From Nocardioides iriomotensis (GTDB taxonomy: Bacteria > Actinomycetota > Actinomycetes > Propionibacteriales > Nocardioidaceae): a stretch of DNA of 52,575 nt. This document shows, in pieces, positions 26,023 through 33,935 of the stretch (position 1 is the first letter of the stretch; each line of letters opens with the position of its first letter). The stretch covers positions 1-52,575 of the forward strand of contig NZ_SDPU01000029.1 of the NCBI RefSeq assembly GCF_004168035.1. The letters run 5' to 3'. The translations under genes and the position numbers were made by a program. The notes under the pieces were generated by a model. It was not told the DNA's origin, searched no databases, and saw only the letters and a list, made by a program, of their open reading frames with translations.

Positions 26023-26422
26023 GATCCCCCCAAGGATCAGTTCGGTCAGCCACCGGGAGGGCGGCACCGTCCACGCCGTGCGCGCAGGTGTGCGCACGGC
26101 GCCACGGCCACCTAGGCCCCCCAAGGTGGCGATGCGGTTGCCGGCCGGCGATCCCGGTCGACGAGACGCCCGCCCCCCATCGGCGCAACGTCGTGATGTT
26201 CCAGCGCTGTCCGGTCGTGATGCCCCCATCACTTCCGGACGCTTGAGTCTCGACCCGCCGATTAGACCGAGAAAAGACCTATGTCCCGATCTAGCCGAAA
26301 CTTCATCCTTTCGGTTGCTTGATCGGACTTCTTGATGGTCCGACCGGGTGGTTCTCGAGTAGCCCGATCGGGCCATCGGCCGGCGTCGGACCAGTCCAGC
26401 CGCGCGGACTAGGGTGACCGCC
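26023..26422. promoter_or_regulatory. 400-base divergent control region with a structured leader
   Basis: Gap between the surface protein gene (minus) and the aminotransferase (plus). On the minus strand it holds three hairpins before the GTG: 26107-26113 with 26124-26130 (GCCACCT/AGGTGGC); 26075-26083 with 26092-26100 (GCCGTGCGC/GCGCACGGC); and GATCC/GGATC at 26023-26027 and 26034-26038. The last one holds the G-run that must serve as Shine-Dalgarno. Further up, 26240-26345 is much less GC-rich than its surroundings and holds nested dyads (CCGATC/GATCGG and CCGAAA/TTTCGG over 26286-26326; TCGGAC/GTCCGA over 26323-26343). It is the likely promoter region for both genes, but no -35/-10 pair stands out. 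Confidence 0.45.
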
Positions 26423-27508
26423 ATGACCACGCCTGAGGAGAGCGGCCCGGTGGTGCGACCGGCCATCGCGAACATCCCCGCCTACGTGCCCGGCAAGCCG
26501 CCCGCGGCGCGACCGGGGCTGACGACGTACAAGCTCTCCTCCAACGAGAACCCCTTCGACCCGCTGCCGGGCGTGGTCGAGGCGGCGGTCGAGGCGGCCG
26601 GCCGGATGAACCGCTACCCCGACATGGGTTGTACGGCGCTGTACGCCGCGCTCAGCGAGAGGCTGGGAGTGCCGACCGAGCACCTCGCGGCCGGCACCGG
26701 GTCGGTCGCCGTGATCTACCACCTGCTGCAGGCGTTCTGCGAGGCCGGCGACGAGGTCGTCTACGCGTGGCGGTCGTTCGAGGCCTACCCGATCGCCGTC
26801 GCGGTGACGGGCGCGACGTCCGTCCAGGTGCCGCTGGCGGCAGGTGGACGGCACGACCTCGACGCGATGGCGGCCGCGATCACCGACCGGACCAAGGTCG
26901 TGCTGGTCTGCTCCCCCAACAACCCGACCGGTCCGGCGGTGACGCACAGCGAGCTCGAGGCGTTCCTGGCCAAGGTGCCGCCGCACGTCCTCGTCGTGGT
27001 GGACGAGGCCTACCGCGAGTTCGTACGCATCGACGACCCCGTCGACGGTGTCGCGCTCCACCGCGCCCGACCCAACGTGGTCGCCATGCGCACGTTCGCG
27101 AAGGCCTACGGCCTGGCCGGCTTCCGGGTCGGGTACGCCGTCGCCGATCCCGAGGTCGCGGCGGCCGTGCGGGCCTGCGCGCTGCCGTTCGGGGTGTCGA
27201 GCGTGGCACAGGCCGCGGCGGTCGCGTCGCTCGAACGGGAGGCCGAGCTGCTCGAGCGCGTCGATGCGATCGTCACCGAGCGTGCGCGGGTCGTCGCCGC
27301 CCTGCGCGACCAGGGGTTCGACCTGCCCGACGCGCAGGGCAACTTCGTCTGGCTCGGCCTCGGCGACCGCACCCTGGAGTTCGCGAAGGCCGCCGACGAG
27401 GCCGGCGTCATGGTGCGCCCCTTCGCGGGCGACGGCGCGCGGGTGACCATCGGCGAGCCCGCCGGCAACGACGTCCTGCTCTCGGTGACCCCGGCCTTCG
27501 CCTCCTGA
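26423..27508 (+). CDS. HisC-like aminotransferase (histidinol-phosphate or aromatic amino acid type)
   Basis: Product of 361 residues, fold type I PLP enzyme. The ATG at 26423 has AGGG eight bases before it; a GTG three codons upstream overlaps that site. Recognisable parts: [13 protein letters not shown], the HisC-family N-terminal substrate loop; [21 protein letters not shown]; and the PLP lysine Lys227 in [15 protein letters not shown]. The absence of any other his gene nearby favours the Pat/HisC2 type, an aromatic amino acid aminotransferase known in actinobacteria, but the two cannot be separated by sequence inspection alone. The second three-palindrome repeat begins two bases after its stop. 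Confidence 0.85.
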   Translation: MTTPEESGPVVRPAIANIPAYVPGKPPAARPGLTTYKLSSNENPFDPLPGVVEAAVEAAGRMNRYPDMGCTALYAALSERLGVPTEHLAAGTGSVAVIYHLLQAFCEAGDEVVYAWRSFEAYPIAVAVTGATSVQVPLAAGGRHDLDAMAAAITDRTKVVLVCSPNNPTGPAVTHSELEAFLAKVPPHVLVVVDEAYREFVRIDDPVDGVALHRARPNVVAMRTFAKAYGLAGFRVGYAVADPEVAAAVRACALPFGVSSVAQAAAVASLEREAELLERVDAIVTERARVVAALRDQGFDLPDAQGNFVWLGLGDRTLEFAKAADEAGVMVRPFAGDGARVTIGEPAGNDVLLSVTPAFAS

Positions 27509-27509
27509 G

Positions 27510-27571
27510 CTACCGATGTCGGTAGTCCAGGAGTGACCCACGGGTCACGGTCCGACTACCGATATCGGTAT
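27510..27571. repeat. three-palindrome module, copy 2 (16-7-16-7-16 bp)
   Basis: Same architecture as copy 1: CTACCGATGTCGGTAG at 27510-27525, seven bases, GTGACCCACGGGTCAC at 27533-27548, seven bases, CTACCGATATCGGTAT at 27556-27571. The last base of the right block breaks the palindrome. The GATGTC and GATATC variants of the outer block are in opposite order from copy 1. It lies just after the aminotransferase stop and 45 bases before the next gene, so it may end one transcript or sit over the next promoter. Confidence 0.85.
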
Positions 27572-27616
27572 GAGACGACAGGAGCATCACGACCGGACAG
27601 CCCTTACGCTGGTCCG

Positions 27617-28597
27617 GTGTCCACCACCCTGCTCGCTCCGCCCACGGCTGCCGTCCGCCGCCCGGCGCTCGGTCTCGGCCTGGTGGTGCTCGGGGCGCTG
27701 CTCTTCGTCGTCAACGCCGGCGTCTCCCGCGTCGCGCTGCGCGCCGGGGTGGACCCGGCCACGCTGACCACGATCCGCCTCACCGGTACGACGCTGGTGC
27801 TGGTGGGGGTCGCGGCGGCGTTCCGGCCGAGTGCGCTCCGGCCACCGACGGGACGGCTCGGGTGGCTGCTCGTGCTGCACGGCCTGGTCGGCGTCGCGGG
27901 GCTGCAGTGGACCTACTTCGTCGCGATCGACCGGCTCCCGGTCGGGATGGCGCTGCTGCTGGAGTACCAGGCGCCGATCCTCGTCGCGCTCTGGGCGCGG
28001 GTCGTCCAGAAGGAGTCGGTGCGCCCTCGGATGTGGGTCGGGCTCGGTCTGGCGCTCGTCGGCATGGCCGCCGTGACGGGCATCTGGCGCGGCCTCGCGT
28101 TCGACACGGTCGGCATCGTCGCGGGTCTCGGGGCGGCGGTGTGCTTCGCGGCGTACTTCCTCATCGGCGAGCACGGCGTCGGCCTGCTCGACCCCCTGCG
28201 GGTGATCCTGTGGGCGTTCCTCGTCGCCACCGTCGCCATGAACCTGGTCTCGCCGCTCACCGGCTTCGACACCGGGCTGCTCGACGACGCCGCTCCCCTG
28301 CTCGGCCGGCTCGACGGCCTGTCGGTGCCGGTGTGGACCGCGCTGACCTGGGTGATCCTGCTGGGCACGCTGATCCCCTTCGCCGTCGCGCTCCTCGCGC
28401 TGCAGCACCTGCCCGCGACGACGGTCACGATGGCGTCCATGCTGGAGCCGGTGGGAGTCAGTGTGCTGGGGTGGATCTGGTTCCGCGAGTCGCTCGGGGC
28501 CGTGGCCGTGATCGGCTGCGCGGCCGTCGTCGCCGGGATCGTGCTCGCGCAGTCCGCGCGACGGGCGGCCGTCGTCGTGGAGCCTCCGCACCTGTGA
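27617..28597 (+). CDS. EamA/DMT superfamily permease
   Basis: Product of 326 residues, ten hydrophobic segments in two EamA halves (GLVVLGALLFVVNAGVSRVA first helix; WTYFVAIDRLPVGMALLLEY; TTVTMASMLEPVGVSVLGWI). I start at the GTG at 27617. It has no Shine-Dalgarno, but TACGCT at 27605-27610 is a fair -10 box placed about seven bases before it, so the mRNA may be leaderless. It is coupled to the downstream GNAT gene by a GTGA overlap. RhtA-like amino acid exporters belong to this family; substrate unknown. Confidence 0.83.
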   Translation: MSTTLLAPPTAAVRRPALGLGLVVLGALLFVVNAGVSRVALRAGVDPATLTTIRLTGTTLVLVGVAAAFRPSALRPPTGRLGWLLVLHGLVGVAGLQWTYFVAIDRLPVGMALLLEYQAPILVALWARVVQKESVRPRMWVGLGLALVGMAAVTGIWRGLAFDTVGIVAGLGAAVCFAAYFLIGEHGVGLLDPLRVILWAFLVATVAMNLVSPLTGFDTGLLDDAAPLLGRLDGLSVPVWTALTWVILLGTLIPFAVALLALQHLPATTVTMASMLEPVGVSVLGWIWFRESLGAVAVIGCAAVVAGIVLAQSARRAAVVVEPPHL

Positions 28598-29226
28598 GCG
28601 CGCCGGCCGACCTGACGGAGCTCGTCGACCGCTGGCTCGCGGGCTGGGTGGTCAGCCGCGGCGCCACGATCCGTCACCGCCCCGGTCTCGTCGAAGTCGA
28701 CCTCGGGCCGGAGTCGCGGTCCCGGCGCCGCGAGCTGGTGATGGTCGAGCCGTCGCCGGAGGTGCTCGCGGCGGCGCTCGACGAGGTGGCCCGCACGGAG
28801 GACATGTGGGCGACGGTGTTCGGCCCGGCGCCGGGCGTCGAGCACCCCGCCGTCCCCGTGCGGGACGAGGACGAGGCCCTCATGACCACCACCCTGAGCG
28901 AGGTCGCGGCCCCGGGAGGAGTGCTGCTGGAGGTGGACGGCGCCCGGGCGTTCGCCCGGGTGGCGGTCGACGGCGAGCACGCCGCCGAGGGGCAGGTGGG
29001 GCTGGCCGGCGACCACGCCGTGTTCGACCGGATCCGCACCCACGATGGCTTCCAGCGGCGCGGGCTCGGCACGCGGGTCATGCAGGCGCTGACCGCGTGG
29101 TCGCTCGAACAGGGCGCGACGACCGGCGTGCTCGCGGCCTCCCCCGAGGGCCAGCTCCTCTACGGGCGGCTGGGCTGGACGCGGCGGGCCCCGCTGACCA
29201 CCTGGGCGGCCGCGCCGAGGACGTGA
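28594..29226 (+). CDS. GNAT family N-acetyltransferase
   Basis: Product of 210 residues. The GTG at 28594 overlaps the TGA of the permease gene. The GNAT acetyl-CoA motif is GFQRRGLGTRVMQAL (Q/R-x-x-G-x-G/A), followed by GATTGVLAASPEGQLLYGRLGW, the usual end of the fold where a Tyr acts as general acid. The first 100 residues are a less conserved extension. Substrate unknown; pairing with an exporter suggests detoxification or resistance, which is inference. Confidence 0.8.
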   Translation: MSAPADLTELVDRWLAGWVVSRGATIRHRPGLVEVDLGPESRSRRRELVMVEPSPEVLAAALDEVARTEDMWATVFGPAPGVEHPAVPVRDEDEALMTTTLSEVAAPGGVLLEVDGARAFARVAVDGEHAAEGQVGLAGDHAVFDRIRTHDGFQRRGLGTRVMQALTAWSLEQGATTGVLAASPEGQLLYGRLGWTRRAPLTTWAAAPRT

Positions 29227-29227
29227 G

Positions 29228-29467
29228 TCAGACGACCGGGAGCTGCTCGGTCGGGGCGTCGGCGTCGGCCGGGGTGACGGGCTTGGCCGGAGGCACGGGG
29301 CCGATGAGCATCGCCACGGCCGCGAGCGCCATCCAGCACAGCACCACGCTGATCAGGTAGCGGGTCAGCGCGACCTCGGCCGGGGTGGTGCCCTGGATGA
29401 CGTTCCAGAGCGCCGGCGAGCTGACCAGCGCGGCAGCCACCAGGACCGGGGCGGAGAAGGGGCTCAC
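29228..29467 (-). CDS. small two-helix membrane protein after flhA
   Basis: Product of 79 residues; GTG start at 29467 behind a good GGAGG. Two hydrophobic segments (about 5-22 and 36-60) and a short Pro/Ala/Asp-rich tail. It follows flhA by 28 bases on the same strand and is probably the last gene of the flagellar locus; whether it has a motility role is unknown. I do not recognise a family. Confidence 0.6.
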   Translation of the reverse strand: MSPFSAPVLVAAALVSSPALWNVIQGTTPAEVALTRYLISVVLCWMALAAVAMLIGPVPPAKPVTPADADAPTEQLPVV

Positions 29468-29495
29468 GGGGTTCCTCCTGCAGTCGTCAGAGAAG

Positions 29496-31592
29496 TCATA
29501 GCGCCATCGCCGGCGCCTGGCCGTTCACCACGCCGACGGAGCGGATCTGGACCGGGCCGGTGAGCTCGCCGTACGAGATGACCGGCATCCGGTTGATCGA
29601 CGGCGCGACCATCCGGCGCACCGCCGCCCGGATCTGCGGGGCGCAGACCAGCACCGGGGTGAGGTTCTGCTCCTCGGCGGCCGTGCCGAGCTGGGCGAGC
29701 TGGGTGAGCAGCGCCTGGGTGAGGTCGGCGTCGAGCGCGAGGAAGCCGCCGCCCTCCGCGACTCGCAGCCCCTCGAGCAGCCGCTGCTCGAGCAGCGGCT
29801 CGAAGCTGATCACGTTGATCGTGCCGTCCTGGACGTACGGCGCCACGACGGCCGGCCCCAGCGTCTCGCGGGCGGCGTCGACGAGGCCGTCGATGTCCTT
29901 GGAGGCCCGGGCGCGCAGGGACAGCGCCTCGAAGATGCGGGAGAGGTCGCGCACCGAGACCTGCTCGTCGAGCAGCACCTGCAGCACGCGGTGAATCTCG
30001 CCGAGCGACAGCAGCGCCGGGGTGAGCTCCTCGACGACGGCCGGGTGCGTGCGGCGGACGACGTCGGTGAGCATCTTGACGTCCTCGCGGCCGAGCAACC
30101 GGGCGGCGTACCCGCGGACGACCTCGGCGAGGTGCGTGGTGAGCACCGACGAGCGGTCGACGACGGTGGCGCCGGCGAGCTCGGCCTGGCTGCGGAGCTC
30201 GACCGGGACCCACACGGCCGCGAGCCCGAACACCGGCTCCTGGGTGCGGCGGCCGGGCAGCCCCTCGAGGCCGTCGCCGATCGCGAGGACCGTGCCGGGG
30301 GGCGCCTCGCCACGGGCGACCTCGACGCCGAAGAGCCGGATCGCGTAGGTGCCCATCGGCAGGTCCAGGTTGTCGCGGGTGCGGACCGGCGGCACGACGA
30401 CGCCGAGGTCGACGGCGACCTTGCGGCGCAGCGCCTTCACCCGGTCCAGCAGGTCACCGCCGGAGGCGGGGTCGACCAGGTCGATGATGTCGCCGGACAG
30501 CTCGAGCTCGAGCGGGTCGACGCGGATCTCGTCGAGCAGCGCCTCCATCGAGTCCGGCGCGGGGCCGGCGGCGGCCTCGGCCTGCGCGGCCTCGATCGCC
30601 CGGGCCTCGTCGATCTCGGACTGCGGGGTGACCCGCGTGGAGAGGAACAGCAGCAGCCCGCCGGACACCAGGAACGGCAGCTTCGGGATGCCCGGGATCA
30701 GGCACAGGCCGAGGGCGCCGAAACCGGCGATGCGCATGGGCATCTGCTGGCGGGAGAGCTGGCCGATCAGGTCGGAGCCCATGTCGGCGTCGCCCGCGGC
30801 ACGGGTGACGATGATGCCGGTGGCGACCGAGAGCAGCAGAGCGGGGATCTGGGAGACCAGGCCGTCTCCGATGGTCAGCAGGGAGTACGTCGACACCGCG
30901 TCGCCGAACGACATCTCGTGCTGGACGATGCCGATGGTGAAGCCGCCGATCAGGTTGACCAGCGTGATGATGATCGCCGCGATCGCGTCGCCCTTGACGA
31001 ACTTCGAGGCGCCGTCCATCGCGCCGTAGAAGTCGGCCTCGCCGGCGACCTCGGCACGACGGCGTCGCGCCTCGTCCTCGGTGATCAGGCCCGAGTTGAG
31101 GTCCGCGTCGATCGCCATCTGCTTGCCGGGCATGGCGTCGAGGGTGAACCGCGCCCCGACCTCCGCGACGCGGCCGGCACCGTTGGTGACGACCACGAAG
31201 TTGATGACGATCAGGATCGCGAACACGATGATGCCGACGATCAGCGAGCCGCCGATCACGAAGTGGCCGAAGGTGTCGATGACCTTGCCGGCGTACCCGT
31301 CGAGCAGCACGAGCCGGGTGGCGCTCACGTTGAGCGCGAGCCGGAACAGCGTGGCGACCAGGATCAGGGCGGGGAACGACGCGAAGTCCAGCGGCCGGTG
31401 GACGAACATCGCGGTGAGCAGGATGAGCAGCGCGGCGGTGATGTTGAACGCGATCAGCATGTCCAGCACCACGGGCGGCAGCGGGACGACGAGCATCACG
31501 ACGATCGCGACGATGCCGACCGGCACGCCGATCTGCGTCATCACGCGCTGACGCGCGGGCTTCGCGTTGTGACGCGGGGCGTTCTCGGCCAC
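29496..31592 (-). CDS. flhA: flagellar export gate protein FlhA
   Basis: Product of 698 residues; GTG start at 31592 behind GAGG. FlhA forms the nonameric ring of the flagellar type III export gate and couples proton flow to export. Eight membrane helices in the first half; the conserved cytoplasmic FHIPEP loop is ADLNSGLITEDEARRRR with NVSATRLVLL before it. The second half is the soluble domain that docks chaperone-substrate pairs (ARLLGREDVKMLTDVVRRTHPAVVEEL). Length is normal. It has its own promoter-like module (31695-31724) in the gap after flhB, giving a leader of about 95 bases. Confidence 0.96.
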   Translation of the reverse strand: MAENAPRHNAKPARQRVMTQIGVPVGIVAIVVMLVVPLPPVVLDMLIAFNITAALLILLTAMFVHRPLDFASFPALILVATLFRLALNVSATRLVLLDGYAGKVIDTFGHFVIGGSLIVGIIVFAILIVINFVVVTNGAGRVAEVGARFTLDAMPGKQMAIDADLNSGLITEDEARRRRAEVAGEADFYGAMDGASKFVKGDAIAAIIITLVNLIGGFTIGIVQHEMSFGDAVSTYSLLTIGDGLVSQIPALLLSVATGIIVTRAAGDADMGSDLIGQLSRQQMPMRIAGFGALGLCLIPGIPKLPFLVSGGLLLFLSTRVTPQSEIDEARAIEAAQAEAAAGPAPDSMEALLDEIRVDPLELELSGDIIDLVDPASGGDLLDRVKALRRKVAVDLGVVVPPVRTRDNLDLPMGTYAIRLFGVEVARGEAPPGTVLAIGDGLEGLPGRRTQEPVFGLAAVWVPVELRSQAELAGATVVDRSSVLTTHLAEVVRGYAARLLGREDVKMLTDVVRRTHPAVVEELTPALLSLGEIHRVLQVLLDEQVSVRDLSRIFEALSLRARASKDIDGLVDAARETLGPAVVAPYVQDGTINVISFEPLLEQRLLEGLRVAEGGGFLALDADLTQALLTQLAQLGTAAEEQNLTPVLVCAPQIRAAVRRMVAPSINRMPVISYGELTGPVQIRSVGVVNGQAPAMAL

Positions 31593-31615
31593 GGGACCTC
31601 ATCGGTAGGAGCGTC

Positions 31616-31641
31616 GGTGGTCGCACACGTGCTCGACCACC
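31616..31641 (-). promoter_or_regulatory. hairpin in the flhA leader
   Basis: GGTGGTCG at 31616-31623 pairs with CGACCACC at 31634-31641 around a ten-base loop that contains CACGTG. It ends about 24 bases before the flhA start and lies in the predicted 5' UTR. Its role is unknown. Confidence 0.35.
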
Positions 31642-31694
31642 CGGTACGCACCGTCCGTGGTGCAGTTGCTTCGGCCGCCGTCCTGGCACCGGTG

Positions 31695-31724
31695 GTATCG
31701 GCAGGCCGGATGCCCGACCTGAGG
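31695..31724 (-). promoter_or_regulatory. FliA/WhiG-like promoter P1 for flhA
   Basis: Minus strand: CCTCAG (31724-31719), 16 bases, GCCGATAC (31702-31695). The -10 is nearly the classical flagellar sigma box GCCGATAA. The same module recurs at three other flagellar block starts in this window. The -35 lies 12 bases after the region's upstream gene flhB ends. Confidence 0.7.
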
Positions 31725-31735
31725 CGTTTCGCCCG

Positions 31736-32881
31736 TTACACGGAGGCGGCTGCTGGGGTACGGCGGCGGTGCTTGGGCACGTCCGGCAGCGGGGCCAGGT
31801 CGCGTGGGGTGCGGTGGCGGCCGGCAGGGTGGCCGGCGGCCTTGCGGCTGAGCACGAACGCGAGCACCTGGGCGACCGCCTGGTAGAGCTCCGGCGGAAT
31901 CTCCTGGCCGACCTCGCAGGCGCCGTACAGCGCCCGGGCGAGCGGGACGTCCTCGACCATCGACACCTCGTGCTCGCTCGCGGCCTCGCGGATCTTGGTG
32001 GCGATCGCACCGGCGCCCTTGGCGACCACGCGCGGGGTGCCCTTCGCGGGTTCGTAGCGGATGGCGACCGCGACGTGGGTCGGGTTGACCAGCACGACGT
32101 CGGCCTCGGGGATGTCGGCCATCATCCGGTTGCGGGCCGCGGCGAGCTGCCGGGAGCGGAGCGCGCTCTTGATGAGCGGGTCGCCCTCGGAGTTCTTGTG
32201 CTCGTCCCGGATCTCCTTCTTGGTCATCCGGACCTGCTTCATCGTCCGGCGGCGGGACATCGCGTAGTCGGCGCCGGCCGCGACCAGGCCGGCGGCAGCC
32301 ACGTCGCGCATCAGGCCGGTGGCCGCGTCGGCGGCGATCTCCATCGCGACCGACAGCGGGACCAGGCCGCCGACGAGCGGCATCAGGTCCTGCACCGCCC
32401 GGTAGACGAAGACGCCGACGAGCGCGCTCTTGACCAGCATCTTCGCGCCCTCCCAGAGGGCGTGCGGGCCGAACAGCCGCTTGGCGCCCTCGAGCGGGTT
32501 GAGCCGGGACCACTTGGGCTTCAGCGCCTTGGTGGCGAAGAAGAGGCCGCCCTGGGCGACCGCACCGATCACCGCGATGACGAGGATGAAGGTGCCGAAC
32601 GCCGCAGAGAGCACCAGCATCAGCTGCGCGGCCTCGCCGAGCAGGCTGAGCGCCCGCTCGTCGCTGGGCCGGTCGATCGCGACGAGGGTCTCGCCGAGGA
32701 GGTTCGTGATCTTCTCGATGCCGTGCCCGACCATCCAGTTCAGTGACATCGCCAGCGCGAGCACACCGGCCCAGGCGCCGATCTCCGGCGTCCGGGCGAC
32801 CGTGCCTTCCTTGCGACTCTCCTTGAGCTTCTTGGGAGTCGGTTTCTCGGTCTTCTCCTCGGAGCCACCGCCGGCGCTCAT
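31736..32881 (-). CDS. flhB: flagellar export switch protein FlhB
   Basis: Product of 381 residues. FlhB switches export from hook to filament substrates when cleaved. Four membrane helices; basic N-terminus EKTEKPTPKKLKESRKEG, highly typical; self-cleavage motif NPTH with Asn266-Pro267. The C-terminal cytoplasmic part after the core is extended by a basic tail (RHRTPRDLAPLPDVPKHRRRT). ATG overlaps the fliR stop as ATGA, so it is the last gene of the fliM-to-flhB block. Confidence 0.96.
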   Translation of the reverse strand: MSAGGGSEEKTEKPTPKKLKESRKEGTVARTPEIGAWAGVLALAMSLNWMVGHGIEKITNLLGETLVAIDRPSDERALSLLGEAAQLMLVLSAAFGTFILVIAVIGAVAQGGLFFATKALKPKWSRLNPLEGAKRLFGPHALWEGAKMLVKSALVGVFVYRAVQDLMPLVGGLVPLSVAMEIAADAATGLMRDVAAAGLVAAGADYAMSRRRTMKQVRMTKKEIRDEHKNSEGDPLIKSALRSRQLAAARNRMMADIPEADVVLVNPTHVAVAIRYEPAKGTPRVVAKGAGAIATKIREAASEHEVSMVEDVPLARALYGACEVGQEIPPELYQAVAQVLAFVLSRKAAGHPAGRHRTPRDLAPLPDVPKHRRRTPAAASV

Positions 32882-33648
32882 GACGTGATCCCGAGGGCCT
32901 TCGTGGCGTCGGAGATGCTCTCGACGAGGCGGGTGAGCGCGTCGGGCAGGACCGCGAACGACATGCCCACCACGAGCAGGGTGAGGCCGATCTTGGCGGG
33001 GAACATGATCCCGATCGCGTTGAGCTGCGGCGCGACCTTGGTGAGCAGCGCCAGGCCGAGGTCGGCGACGAACAGCACCGCGATGAGCGGCAGCGCGATC
33101 TGCACCGCGGACGTGAAGAACACGCCGAACGCGGTGGTGACCACCTCGATGGCGTTGTCCGGCTGCCAGGTGCTGCCCACGGGGAGGTACTCGAAGGTCT
33201 TCAGCAGGCCGCCGATCACCAGCAGGTGCGCGTTGCTCGCGAACAGCAGCATCGTGGCGAGCATCGAGAACAGCTTGCCGTGGATGGAGTTGAAGGTCTG
33301 GTTCAGCGGGTCGAACGCCGCGGCCAGCGAGAAGCCGCCGAACGTGTCGATGAGGTCACCGGCGGCCTGGACGGCGGCGAACATCACGTAGGTCACGAAG
33401 CCCATCGTCGCGCCGATCATCACCTCCTGGACGGCGACCACGATCAGGGTGCCGGCGTCGGCGGAGAGCGTGTCGGCCTGGTGCAGCTGCGGCGCAACCG
33501 CCAGCGCGAGGCCGAGCGCGAGCAGCGTCTTGGCCATCACCGGTACGGCGCGGGTGGAGAACGGCGGCACGATCACCAGCCACGCGACGATGCGCAGGGA
33601 CGCCATCACGTAGGTCAGGACCGTGACGCCCTCGATCTGCAGGACCAT
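32878..33648 (-). CDS. fliR: flagellar export gate protein FliR
   Basis: Product of 256 residues with six or more hydrophobic segments. FliR closes the FliP5Q4R1 export gate. Family features are visible in FSTRAVPVMAKTLLALGLALA near the start, the GFVTYVMFAAVQAAGDLIDTFGGFSLA segment and the LLTKVAPQLNAIGIMFPAKIGL stretch towards the end. The order fliQ-fliR-flhB and the ATGA overlap with flhB are standard. Confidence 0.95.
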   Translation of the reverse strand: MVLQIEGVTVLTYVMASLRIVAWLVIVPPFSTRAVPVMAKTLLALGLALAVAPQLHQADTLSADAGTLIVVAVQEVMIGATMGFVTYVMFAAVQAAGDLIDTFGGFSLAAAFDPLNQTFNSIHGKLFSMLATMLLFASNAHLLVIGGLLKTFEYLPVGSTWQPDNAIEVVTTAFGVFFTSAVQIALPLIAVLFVADLGLALLTKVAPQLNAIGIMFPAKIGLTLLVVGMSFAVLPDALTRLVESISDATKALGITS

Positions 33649-33663
33649 GGAGGTGGCTCCCCG

Positions 33664-33933
33664 TCAGCCCAGCAGGCCGGGGATGCGGGCGAACAGGTCC
33701 TGGGTGTACGAGATCAGCGTGTGCAGCATCCAGTTGCCGGACACGAGGAGGGCGACGCCGACGCCGACGAGCTTCGGCACGAAGGCGAGGGTGAACTCCT
33801 GGATCTGCGTCATCGACTGGATCAGCGAGATCACGAAGCCGATGACGAGGGCCGGGATGAGGATCGGCAGGCAGAGCTTGAGCGCGACGACCATGGTCTG
33901 CAGCGCGATCTCGATGACGGCGGAGTCGGTCAT
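33664..33933 (-). CDS. fliQ: flagellar export gate protein FliQ
   Basis: Product of 89 residues with two membrane helices. FliQ packs around FliP in the export gate. Family pattern: VIEIALQTMVVALKLCLPILIPALVIGFVIS, with ALVIGFVISLIQSMTQIQEFTLAFVPK as the strongest match. ATG start; two bases separate it from fliP. Confidence 0.95.
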   Translation of the reverse strand: MTDSAVIEIALQTMVVALKLCLPILIPALVIGFVISLIQSMTQIQEFTLAFVPKLVGVGVALLVSGNWMLHTLISYTQDLFARIPGLLG

Positions 33934-33935
33934 GG

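Noticed and set aside
20278-26115. A plus-strand open frame of 1,945 codons opposite the surface protein gene
   Set aside because: It is the antisense shadow of a high-GC gene: Arg/Gly/Val/Asp-rich with no domain, while the minus strand has a signal peptide, repeats and LPETG.
26075-26130. A c-di-GMP (GEMM) riboswitch
   Set aside because: The required GCAAACC and GACGCAAAGCC segments are not there; only general hairpins and a CGGCAACC are seen.
26254-26266. GCCGATTA as a FliA-type promoter for the aminotransferase
   Set aside because: No CCTCAG/TCAGGT element at the right distance; the match to the -10 alone is weak.
13747-27571. A 13.8-kb mobile island bounded by the two three-palindrome modules
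   Set aside because: No integrase, transposase or change in composition between them; the genes inside are unrelated and the modules look like extragenic repeats at gene ends.
27862-29226. A 454-residue GNAT protein
   Set aside because: Its first 244 codons are a shadow of the EamA permease; the GTG at 28594 with GTGA overlap is the proper start.
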